Below, in pieces: positions 1 through 4,540 of a stretch of DNA of 5,608 nucleotides. Made by a program: the position numbers and the translations under genes. The stretch is from an uncultured Oscillospiraceae bacterium (GTDB lineage: Bacteria > Bacillota > Clostridia > Oscillospirales > Oscillospiraceae), in the NCBI GenBank assembly GCA_958426425.1, contig CATZYY010000155.1, positions 1-5,608 on the forward strand, given 5' to 3'. The notes beneath the pieces are model-generated. The model was given only the letters and a program-made list of their open reading frames with translations. It ran no database searches and had not been told where the DNA came from. Numbering within the stretch: position 1 is the first letter of the stretch; every line of letters starts with the position of its first letter.

Positions 1-240
1 GTGATCATCAACGTCTCCCGGGGCGCCAACGTGGATGAGGCGGCCCTGCTGGAGGGGCTGAACAGCGGCAAGGTGAAGGCCGCGGGCCTGGACGTGTGGA
101 TGAGCGAAAAGGACCCCAACTGGGCCCTGGCCCAGCACCCGGCGGTCTCCTGCACGCCCCACATCGGCGCGGGCACCAAGGAGGCCCAAAAGCGCATCGG
201 CGCCGAGCTGGTGGATATTATTGAGCATTTCGAGGCATAA
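1..240 (+). CDS. D-2-hydroxyacid dehydrogenase, phosphoglycerate dehydrogenase-like (3' end only)
   Basis: This is the C-terminal 79 or so residues of an NAD-dependent D-isomer-specific 2-hydroxyacid dehydrogenase; the 5' part lies outside the window, so the GTG at base 1 is an internal codon rather than a supported start. Visible family signatures are the INVSRG strand with the substrate-binding Arg (residue 7 of the visible part), the GLDVW segment followed by the probable catalytic Glu36, and TPHIGAGT carrying the catalytic His54. The TKEAQKRIGAE helix that follows is typical of phosphoglycerate dehydrogenase (SerA, first step of serine synthesis from 3-phosphoglycerate). The protein ends about 25 residues after the catalytic His, so there is no C-terminal ACT domain; it would be a short-form enzyme without the usual serine-binding domain. 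Other 2-hydroxyacid substrates cannot be excluded. Family assignment is secure, exact substrate is inference. Confidence 0.9.
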   Translation: MIINVSRGANVDEAALLEGLNSGKVKAAGLDVWMSEKDPNWALAQHPAVSCTPHIGAGTKEAQKRIGAELVDIIEHFEA

Positions 241-255
241 CCGCCTCTTTGAGAC

Positions 256-300
256 ACAGCGAGCCGCCCTGGACTTTCGTCCGGGGCGGCTCGCTGTATT
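256..300 (+). terminator. Stable hairpin terminator after the hydroxyacid dehydrogenase gene
   Basis: Bases 256-269 pair perfectly with 284-297 (14 bp, GC-rich). The stem continues through one G-T wobble (270/283) and four more pairs (271-274 with 279-282) to a TTTC tetraloop, giving about 19 pairs. It starts 16 bases after the stop codon. The downstream U-tract is poor (TGTATTAATG), so this may be a weak intrinsic terminator or mainly a 3'-end stabilising structure. Confidence 0.75.
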
Positions 301-473
301 AATGGATACGATATATAATCGGCTGAGACAATTTAGTGCCGAATAAACTCAGTTCTACCTGATAAATTCAGATATAGGAAATGCATTTGGAGCAATTTAG
401 AAAAGATTTTTGCAAATATGTTAATATTTTACCTGGAAAATAATTTGCTTTCTTTGTATCAAAATGGTACCGC
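301..473. other. AT-rich intergenic stretch without a recognised gene
   Basis: This stretch is much more AT-rich than the genes around it. I read all six frames and found no convincing protein. The longest open stretch on the plus strand (about 337-501) has no suitable start or RBS, and a 14-codon ATG frame at 302 is too short to support. Small repeats are visible: CAATTTAG at 329-336 and 393-400, and CTGAG/CTCAG arms at 323-327 and 348-352. These could be the worn end of a mobile element, but nothing diagnostic remains. Confidence 0.4.
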
Positions 474-529
474 AAAAAACGAGGGACTGTATGGGCTTTA
501 GGTTTTATAAAGTCTACCAGCATAGTCCC
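474..529 (-). terminator. Rho-independent terminator closing the arsenic cluster (minus strand)
   Basis: Read on the minus strand, AGTCCC/GGGACT arms (524-529 and 483-488) enclose CAT/ATG pairs (522-524 region with 491-493) and an inner seven-pair stem (494-500 with 508-514, one G-U) around an AT-rich loop. The stem is followed two bases later by six T residues (474-479 on the plus strand). Stem plus U-run in this orientation fits termination of the arsP-thioredoxin-arsC transcript, about 130 bases beyond the arsC stop. Confidence 0.65.
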
Positions 530-659
530 CAATTTAAGGTGCATTTGGGTAAGCGATCTCCCCGCTTAAAATCAAAGAAAGCAGGTAAGCACTCTTGAGG
601 CTTGCCTGTGCTGACGACCTCGACAGAAATTGTACCAGCAAAGCCATTGTTTTCAATGA
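530..659. other. 3' untranslated stretch below arsC, possible gene remnant
   Basis: This lies between the arsC stop and the presumed terminator. On the minus strand one frame stays open for about 50 codons (from just inside the arsC end to roughly 511) but has no start codon or RBS, and another encodes a 37-residue ATG frame with no ribosome site. I do not recognise either. It may simply be 3' UTR or the tail of a deleted gene. Confidence 0.3.
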
Positions 660-1070
660 TTACAACCGTTCAATGTCTACTCTGTTTTTCAAGTCAGATA
701 TCTTTTCTTCAATGCTGCGGATCACATCCAAAAAGTAATCATCGCCTTTGCCGGTAGGGTCATCCAGACCCCAATCCTCCCGGTATCGGCAGGGCAGTGC
801 CGGACAGGATACATTGCACCCCATGGTGATTACAATATCCGCCGCAGGAATCTCAGACAACCGTTTGCTGCGCTGCGTCTGTTCCATATCCACACCATAG
901 AGCCGCTGCATCAGCCGCACTGCATCCTGGTTGATTCGAGGCGCAGTCTCCGTCCCTGCGGAATAGCTGTCAAACGAGTCAGCGGCCAGCAGTTTGCCCA
1001 GTGCCTCTGCAATTTGACTGCGGCAGGAATTGTGGACACATATAAAGGCTACTTTTGGCTTTTGGTTCAT
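660..1070 (-). CDS. arsC: Arsenate reductase, low-molecular-weight phosphatase-fold type
   Basis: A 136-residue cytoplasmic enzyme that reduces arsenate to arsenite. The N-terminal P-loop CVHNSCRS (Cys11 to Arg17) is the CX5R anion-binding loop of the low-molecular-weight tyrosine phosphatase/ArsC fold, with Cys11 as nucleophile. The redox relay cysteines of the thioredoxin-coupled class are present in MGCNVSCPALPC (Cys85, Cys89, plus Cys94). The spacing of three residues between Cys85 and Cys89 is shorter than in S. aureus plasmid pI258 ArsC. WGLDDPTGKGD (residues 100-110) supplies the general-acid Asp. Length is normal for the family. The ATG is three bases downstream of the thioredoxin-like gene's stop, so the two are surely cotranscribed and probably translationally coupled; the upstream AAAAGG/GGGG stretch is a modest RBS. 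A plain protein tyrosine phosphatase is the alternative, but the extra cysteines and the neighbours argue for ArsC. Confidence 0.93.
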   Translation of the reverse strand: MNQKPKVAFICVHNSCRSQIAEALGKLLAADSFDSYSAGTETAPRINQDAVRLMQRLYGVDMEQTQRSKRLSEIPAADIVITMGCNVSCPALPCRYREDWGLDDPTGKGDDYFLDVIRSIEEKISDLKNRVDIERL

Positions 1071-1073
1071 GGG

Positions 1074-1415
1074 TTATCCCCGTACCTTTTGGATCAGCGC
1101 CTTGGCCTCGTCCTTCTTCAAAACCCTGCCGTAGGACACGACCTTGCCATCTACCACCAGCGCCGGGGTGGTCATGACCCCGTAGGCGGCAATCTGGGTG
1201 AAATCGGTCACATGGTCAATGGCGGTCTCCATGCCCAGCTCTGCCAGCGCCTCCAGGGCGGCCTGCTCCAGTGCGTTGCATTTGGCGCAGCCGGAGCCCA
1301 GCACCTTGACGCCGCCGGATGCCTTGTCCGCCTCCGCCTGGGCCAGGGCTTCCGGTGTGCAGCTGCCGCAGCAGCAAGTTTCTTTCTCTTTTTTACCTTT
1401 GCTGAAAAGTCCCAT
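1074..1415 (-). CDS. Small thioredoxin-like redox-active disulfide protein
   Basis: A 113-residue protein of the small glutaredoxin/thioredoxin-like family often annotated 'redox-active disulfide protein 2' (MTH895-like). The thioredoxin fold begins near residue 36 (VKVLGSGCAKC). The active-site CXXC is Cys43-Ala-Lys-Cys46, and the cis-proline loop is MTTPALVVDGK (Pro84). Ahead of the fold sits a 35-residue extension with KGKKEKE followed by a cysteine cluster CCCGSC (Cys14, 15, 16, 19), which resembles a soft-metal binding patch. No signal peptide is evident, so it is probably cytosolic. An AGGAGG site (complement of 1423-1428), seven bases before the ATG, fixes the start. It sits between the permease (17 bases upstream) and arsC (3 bases downstream). 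Inferred role: electron donor to ArsC or a thiol carrier handing arsenite to the permease; neither is shown by the sequence alone. Confidence 0.85.
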   Translation of the reverse strand: MGLFSKGKKEKETCCCGSCTPEALAQAEADKASGGVKVLGSGCAKCNALEQAALEALAELGMETAIDHVTDFTQIAAYGVMTTPALVVDGKVVSYGRVLKKDEAKALIQKVRG

Positions 1416-1422
1416 GGTTCAT

Positions 1423-1428
1423 TCCTCC
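1423..1428 (-). promoter_or_regulatory. Ribosome binding site for the thioredoxin-like gene
   Basis: The minus strand reads AGGAGG, seven bases before the ATG at 1415. It is the strongest RBS inside the operon and decides the start in favour of the form that includes the cysteine-rich N-terminal extension. Confidence 0.85.
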
Positions 1429-1432
1429 TGCA

Positions 1433-2434
1433 TTAAATTAAACTAAACTGAAACACATTGAATAAGTAGCCTACCAGGATGATGCCGACGGTGCATACGC
1501 CGATAAACAGGACCAGCAGCTTCGGCTTGACGGCCTTACGCAGCATGATGATGGAAGGCAGGCTAAAGGTTGTCACCGCCATCATAAAGGACAAAATTGT
1601 TCCCAGCTGTGCGCCCTTCGCCAGCAGAGCCTCCGCCACCGGGATGGTACCGAAAATATCCGCATACATGGGAACGCCCACCACAGTTGCCAGAAGCACC
1701 CCAAAGGGATTGCTGCTGCCCAAAACCACCTCAATCCAGCGCTCCGGGATCCAGTTGTGGATCACGGCGCCGATGCCGACGCCCAGCAGGATATAGGGAA
1801 ACACCTTTTTGAAGGTGGAGACAACCTGCTCTTTTGCGTATTGCAGGCGTTCCCTCTTGGTCAGGGTGGGGGATTCGATGTCCACACCTCCTGCAGAACG
1901 GATAAAGCGCTCCACATGCTGTTCCATGTGCAGCATTTCTATAATGGTGCCGCCAATAACGGCGATCGCCAATCCCACCAGCACATAGATCACTGCCACT
2001 TTCACTCCAAAAATGCTCATCAGCAGCACCAGGCTTCCCAGATCCACCATGGGGGAGGAAATCAGGAAAGAGAAGGTCACGCCCAGAGGAAGGCCCGCGC
2101 TGGTAAAGCCCATAAACAGCGGAATGGAGGAACAGGAGCAGAAGGGCGTTACTGTTCCCAGCAGCGCCGAAATGATGTTTGCGCCCAGCCCATGAAACCG
2201 GCCCAGGATCTTTTTGCTGCGCTCAGGAGGGAAGTAGCTTTGAATGTAGGAAATGACAAAAATCAGGAAACACAGAAGAAGCGTGATCTTGATGACATCA
2301 TATAGGAAAAACAAAATGCTGCCGCCGAGTCTGCCGCCCGTGTCCAGTCCCAGCAGGGACAGGCCGCTGCCGATCAGACGGTTCAACCACTTCATCCCCA
2401 GAATCTCGTCTTGCAGGAATTGCCATGCGCCCAT
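1433..2434 (-). CDS. arsP: ArsP-type permease (DUF318/SO_0444 family), arsenic efflux
   Basis: A 333-residue integral membrane protein of the permease family that includes Campylobacter ArsP, an exporter of trivalent organoarsenicals. By eye there are about eight hydrophobic segments, roughly at residues 38-64, 84-110, 113-140, 145-167, 213-232, 243-262, 275-298 and 303-328. A long polar cytoplasmic loop lies around 168-212 (ERFIRSAGG to KEQVVSTFKK). The family hallmark TPFCSCSSIPLFMGF is at residues 96-110, with Cys99 and Cys101 as likely metalloid ligands. A second G-P-M-Y motif (GVPMYADIFG, 253-262) mirrors it in the C-terminal half, consistent with internal duplication. The N-terminal WLNRLIG and ISYIQSYFPPER stretches are also typical. 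The ATG is preceded by GAGG eight bases upstream. It is the first gene after the second ArsR-type operator. Substrate is inferred: organoarsenicals are known for characterised relatives, but inorganic arsenite or another thiophilic species is possible here. Confidence 0.88.
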   Translation of the reverse strand: MGAWQFLQDEILGMKWLNRLIGSGLSLLGLDTGGRLGGSILFFLYDVIKITLLLCFLIFVISYIQSYFPPERSKKILGRFHGLGANIISALLGTVTPFCSCSSIPLFMGFTSAGLPLGVTFSFLISSPMVDLGSLVLLMSIFGVKVAVIYVLVGLAIAVIGGTIIEMLHMEQHVERFIRSAGGVDIESPTLTKRERLQYAKEQVVSTFKKVFPYILLGVGIGAVIHNWIPERWIEVVLGSSNPFGVLLATVVGVPMYADIFGTIPVAEALLAKGAQLGTILSFMMAVTTFSLPSIIMLRKAVKPKLLVLFIGVCTVGIILVGYLFNVFQFSLI

Positions 2435-2469
2435 GTCGAAAACCTCGCTTTGTATAGAGTGGACAACAC

Positions 2470-2485
2470 ATCAAAAAATTTTGAT
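2470..2485. promoter_or_regulatory. ArsR-type operator in front of the permease operon
   Basis: ATCAAAA and TTTTGAT arms (7 bp, perfect) are separated by two A residues. The same palindrome, one base different, lies before arsR at 2855-2870, so both are likely bound by the local ArsR. It lies in the 92-base gap between arsR and the permease and directly abuts a TAATAT that could be a minus-strand -10 box; I could not identify a convincing -35 box. Confidence 0.8.
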
Positions 2486-2492
2486 ATATTAA

Positions 2493-2528
2493 TTTTGAAA
2501 GAAACGCCATCGAAATCAGATGGCGTTT
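2493..2528 (-). terminator. Terminator hairpin overlapping the arsR stop codon
   Basis: Bases 2502-2511 pair perfectly with 2519-2528 (10 bp, 7-base loop). On the minus strand the last arsR bases, including part of the TAA stop (2527-2529), form the ascending arm. The descending arm ends in GCGTTTCTTTC, a short interrupted U-tract. This would end or attenuate the arsR message before the permease genes. Confidence 0.65.
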
Positions 2529-2841
2529 ATCTGCCGCAGGAGGGACAGGGATTCTCTTGTTCTGCATCGGGAGTTACAATTGCCCGCAGCCGTTCCAGTG
2601 CCCAGGCACTGCCGGACGCGCTCAAACGGTAATGAGTCCATTTGCCTTCCTGCCGGCTGGTTACAATGCCGGAATCACACAGGATCTTCATGTGGTAGGA
2701 AAGTCCCGATTGAGTCAGATCCATAGGCTCCTGCAAGACACAGGCACATTTCTCCCCGCTGCGCAGCTGCTCCAAGATGGCAAGGCGCTTGGGGTCACAC
2801 AGTGCCTTGAATACCTTGGCATCCTCCGGGTGATTTCCCAT
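2527..2841 (-). CDS. arsR: ArsR-family metalloregulatory repressor
   Basis: A 104-residue winged-helix repressor of the ArsR/SmtB family, binding DNA as a dimer and released by trivalent arsenic or antimony. The N-terminal helix carries FKALCDPKRLAIL, a family signature. The metal site is KCAC (Cys32 and Cys34), at the same positions as two of the three arsenic ligands in E. coli ArsR (ELCVCDLC); no third Cys occurs at position 37. The recognition helix is in DLTQSGLSYHMKILCDSGIV (41-60), followed by the wing GKWTHYRL. Extra cysteines occur at 15, 55 and in a C-terminal CPSC (99 and 102), any of which could be the third ligand. The ATG at 2841 has GAGGTG five bases upstream. The gene has a strong promoter with an operator just downstream of it, implying autoregulation, and is separated from the permease by a terminator hairpin. 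Confidence 0.93.
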   Translation of the reverse strand: MGNHPEDAKVFKALCDPKRLAILEQLRSGEKCACVLQEPMDLTQSGLSYHMKILCDSGIVTSRQEGKWTHYRLSASGSAWALERLRAIVTPDAEQENPCPSCGR

Positions 2842-2854
2842 ATGTGCACCTCAC

Positions 2855-2870
2855 ATCAAAAATTTTTGAT
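2855..2870. promoter_or_regulatory. ArsR operator at the arsR promoter
   Basis: A 16-bp perfect palindrome, ATCAAAAATTTTTGAT, with further matching bases outside it (CA..TG), six bases downstream of the arsR -10 box. It therefore covers the expected transcription start, and binding there would block transcription: classic negative autoregulation. The start codon of arsR is 13 bases further on. Confidence 0.85.
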
Positions 2871-2876
2871 ATGAAT

Positions 2877-2905
2877 AGTATATGCAAAGGAGGGCTGTTT
2901 GTCAA
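2877..2905 (-). promoter_or_regulatory. arsR promoter (sigma-A type)
   Basis: On the minus strand the -35 box is TTGACA (complement of 2900-2905, consensus) and the -10 box is TATACT (complement of 2877-2882, one mismatch), separated by exactly 17 bases (2883-2899). It reads into the ArsR palindrome and then arsR. Confidence 0.88.
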
Positions 2906-3117
2906 TAGCTGTATGATTTTTTATCAGCCCACTGTTTGCGGCGGCAGGGAACGCCGGGATTGCGCGGGAGGCGACTGCCCTCCGGAATTTTAGGCGCATT
3001 TTACGATTGCGACGATAAAGGCGGCAAGAGAGATTGTAATTGCCGGGTATGCTGGATTTCTTACCAACGACCAAGCACCTGTTGAAATCAGGATGATTAC
3101 CAAAGGCGAAGGAACAT
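2906..3117. other. Intergenic region with a possible gene remnant
   Basis: No intact gene is recognised here. On the plus strand bases 2994-3119 form an open frame of 41 codons without a start, preceded by an in-frame TAG. It ends in TAA exactly where an 18-bp hairpin begins, as expected for the 3' end of a gene whose front has been lost. On the minus strand the overlapping frame 2990-3175 encodes a hydrophobic 61-residue peptide (GAWSLVRNPAYPA within it faintly recalls isoprenylcysteine methyltransferase-like membrane proteins). At most one of these can be a relic, and I cannot decide which, if either. Confidence 0.25.
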
Positions 3118-3157
3118 AACAGAGAGCGAACTGACCCTTGTCAGTTCGCTCTCTGTT
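3118..3157. terminator. 18-bp perfect hairpin, probable bidirectional terminator
   Basis: Bases 3118-3135 pair perfectly with 3140-3157 around a CCTT loop (AAGG on the minus strand). On the minus strand it lies about 93 bases after the guaA stop and would be its terminator; on the plus strand it overlaps the TAA of the possible remnant frame. U-runs on both sides are short, so termination efficiency is uncertain. Confidence 0.6.
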
Positions 3158-3250
3158 TATGAATCGAAAATCCATTGTCCGGTCGTTGCCACATAGGACC
3201 TTAACCCGCGAAAAAACCAGTCATATCAGGTGTTTCCGGGCCCTGAGAAA

Positions 3251-4231
3251 TCATTCCCACTCAATGGTTCCCGTGGGCTTGGGAGTCAGGTCGTACAGCA
3301 CCCGGTTGACGCCCGGCACCTCTGCGGTGATGCGGGCGGTAATGTGCTGCAGCAGGGCAAAGGGTACGTCCTCCACCGTGGCGGTCATGGCGTCCCGGGT
3401 GTTGACCGCACGGAGGATTACCGGCCAGTCAAAGCTGCGCTTGCCATCCTTGACGCCGGTGGACTTGAAGTCCGGTACCACGGTGAAGTACTGCCACACC
3501 TTGCCCTCCAGGCCGTTCTTGGCGAACTCCTCCCGCAAAATGGCGTCGGACTCCCGGACGGCCTCCAGCCGGTCCCGGGTGATGGCGCCCAGGCACCGCA
3601 CGCCCAGACCCGGGCCAGGGAAGGGCTGCCGGTATACCATGCCGTCCGGCAGGCCCAGGGCCTTGCCCACCACCCGGACCTCGTCCTTGAACAGGAACTT
3701 CAGGGGCTCCACCAGCTCAAATTTCAGATCCTCCGGCAGCCCGCCCACATTGTGGTGCGCCTTGACGCCGCCGCTTTCCAGAATGTCGGGGTAGATGGTA
3801 CCCTGGGCCAGGAATTCAATGCCCTCCAGCTTCCGGGCCTCCTCCTCAAACACCCGGATGAACTCGGCGCCGATGATCTTGCGCTTGGTCTCCGGGTCTG
3901 TCACGCCGGCCAGCTTATCCAGGAAGCGGTCCACGGCGTCCACATAGATGAGGTTGGCGTCCATCTCGTCCCGGAATACCTTTATCACCTGCTCCGGCTC
4001 TCCCTTGCGCAGCAAACCGTGGTTCACGTGGACGCACACCAGCTGCTTGCCCACGGCCTTGATCAGCAGTGCGGCCACTACAGAGGAGTCCACGCCGCCG
4101 CTGAGGGCCAGCAGCACCTTCTTGTCTCCGATCTGAGTCCGCAGGGCATCCACCTGCTGGGCGATGAACGCTTCCGCCAAGGCGGAGGTAGTGATCCGCT
4201 CCATGCTCTCGGGTCGCTTGTTGGAATCCAT
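3251..4231 (-). CDS. guaA: GMP synthase ATP-pyrophosphatase subunit, no amidotransferase domain
   Basis: This enzyme converts XMP to GMP: it adenylates XMP with ATP and replaces the adenylate with ammonia, the last step of de novo GMP synthesis in the cytosol. The 326 residues cover only the synthetase half. The PP-loop LSGGVDSSV is at 43-51, GTIYPDILESGG at 144-155, HHNVGGLP at 159-166, RQPFPGPGLGVR at 201-212 (consensus RHPFPGPGLAVR), and the dimerisation domain ends in the canonical KPTGTIEWE. Typical bacterial GuaA is about 510 residues with an N-terminal class I glutamine amidotransferase domain; that domain is absent. The truncation looks genuine because the ATG has an AGGAGG nine bases upstream and a promoter 60 to 90 bases upstream. 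It resembles the archaeal two-subunit arrangement, so a separate amidotransferase gene or free ammonia would be required. The loop between the ESGG and HHN motifs is shorter than in E. coli. Confidence 0.93.
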   Translation of the reverse strand: MDSNKRPESMERITTSALAEAFIAQQVDALRTQIGDKKVLLALSGGVDSSVVAALLIKAVGKQLVCVHVNHGLLRKGEPEQVIKVFRDEMDANLIYVDAVDRFLDKLAGVTDPETKRKIIGAEFIRVFEEEARKLEGIEFLAQGTIYPDILESGGVKAHHNVGGLPEDLKFELVEPLKFLFKDEVRVVGKALGLPDGMVYRQPFPGPGLGVRCLGAITRDRLEAVRESDAILREEFAKNGLEGKVWQYFTVVPDFKSTGVKDGKRSFDWPVILRAVNTRDAMTATVEDVPFALLQHITARITAEVPGVNRVLYDLTPKPTGTIEWE

Positions 4232-4240
4232 AGACTGTTT

Positions 4241-4246
4241 CCTCCT
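4241..4246 (-). promoter_or_regulatory. Ribosome binding site of guaA
   Basis: The minus strand reads AGGAGG nine bases before the ATG at 4231. This is decisive for calling the short, amidotransferase-less form as the natural product. An internal ATG nine codons later has no comparable site. Confidence 0.85.
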
Positions 4247-4265
4247 GCATTATTTTCCTGATTTT

Positions 4266-4280
4266 GGCCGGTCTCCGGCC
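4266..4280 (-). other. Small hairpin in the guaA leader
   Basis: GGCCGG and CCGGCC arms enclose a three-base loop, between the promoter and the RBS. It is too small to be a riboswitch and I see no purine-aptamer features in the roughly 57-base leader; it may only stabilise the 5' end. Confidence 0.4.
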
Positions 4281-4294
4281 CTTGTTTCGACCTT

Positions 4295-4323
4295 ATTCTA
4301 CCATAAGGACCGCAGCCTTTCAA
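4295..4323 (-). promoter_or_regulatory. guaA promoter (sigma-A type)
   Basis: On the minus strand TTGAAA (complement of 4318-4323) and TAGAAT (complement of 4295-4300) are separated by exactly 17 bases. Transcription would start near 4288, leaving a leader of about 57 bases. The promoter lies just below a terminator hairpin, so guaA is probably transcribed independently of the glutamate dehydrogenase gene. Confidence 0.8.
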
Positions 4324-4334
4324 TAGACTTCCGG

Positions 4335-4375
4335 AATAGAAAAGCATCCCCGAAGACACTCGCCTCCGGGGACGC
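4335..4375 (-). terminator. Terminator hairpin upstream of guaA (diverged copy of the 32-nt element)
   Basis: The 32-base element at 4344-4375 folds into a 14-pair stem with a 4-base loop. In plus-strand RNA three pairs would be A-C mismatches, but in minus-strand RNA these become G-U wobbles, so the structure is intact only on the minus strand. There it is followed at once by TTTTCTATT. It would stop read-through from the glutamate dehydrogenase side just before the guaA promoter. Confidence 0.7.
4344..4375. repeat. Imperfect repeat copy 1 of a 32-nt hairpin element
   Basis: By my base-by-base comparison this matches 4542-4573 at 25 of 32 positions, both being GC-rich hairpins beginning GC-A/G-TCCCCG and ending CTCCGGGGACGC. 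Most differences fall in the loop or upper stem. Confidence 0.75.
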
Positions 4376-4471
4376 GATGGCCTGTGGATAGATTGGGAAG
4401 GCATCGATTACAGGAAAGAAGCGTGTGCGCGGGAAACCCAGGAAGGGTGTCCTGCGCAATTTCAATCATCT

Positions 4472-4503
4472 GTTTTCCAGAACTTTATTAAGTTCTGGAA
4501 AAC
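4472..4503. repeat. 14-bp perfect inverted repeat (hairpin 1 of a cluster of three)
   Basis: Bases 4472-4485 pair perfectly with 4490-4503 around the loop TATT; the stem is CCAGAACTT-type with A/T ends. It is four bases from the next hairpin. Not associated with a coding frame. Confidence 0.75.
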
Positions 4504-4507
4504 TAAG

Positions 4508-4539
4508 CATCTGGTCGAAAAGACTTTTTCGACCAGATG
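4508..4539. repeat. 14-bp perfect inverted repeat (hairpin 2 of three)
   Basis: Bases 4508-4521 pair perfectly with 4526-4539 around the loop GACT; the stem core is CTGGTCGAAAA. It is one base from hairpin 3, which has the same loop. The A/T-rich top gives a U-run inside the stem rather than after it, unlike a standard terminator. Confidence 0.75.
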
Positions 4540-4540
4540 A

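Noticed and set aside
1..3. GTG as a true start of the hydroxyacid dehydrogenase
   Set aside because: The protein would begin in the middle of the NAD-binding domain; the gene is simply cut by the window edge.
1757..2305. A 182-codon plus-strand open frame opposite the permease
   Set aside because: Its peptide is low-complexity (rich in His, Gln and Gly) with no family features, and it is antisense to a clear ArsP-type permease.
2298..2567. An 89-codon minus-strand frame bridging arsR and the permease
   Set aside because: It overlaps the ends of both genes in another frame and spans the terminator hairpin and operator, so it is a shadow frame.
2856..3074. A 72-codon minus-strand frame upstream of arsR
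   Set aside because: It overlaps the arsR promoter and operator, has no family features and no supported ribosome binding site.
3230..4261. A 343-codon plus-strand open frame
   Set aside because: It is the exact antisense of guaA, whose minus-strand product matches GMP synthase throughout and has a promoter, RBS and canonical C-terminus. The antisense frame arises from GC-rich codon structure.
4232..4294. Guanine (purine) riboswitch in the guaA leader
   Set aside because: The leader from the predicted start is only about 57 bases, and I see neither the purine aptamer core nor paired P2/P3 stems with conserved loops.
4320..4469. A 49-codon minus-strand ATG frame between gdhA and guaA
   Set aside because: It runs through the terminator hairpin at 4344-4375 and into the guaA -35 box and has no good ribosome binding site.
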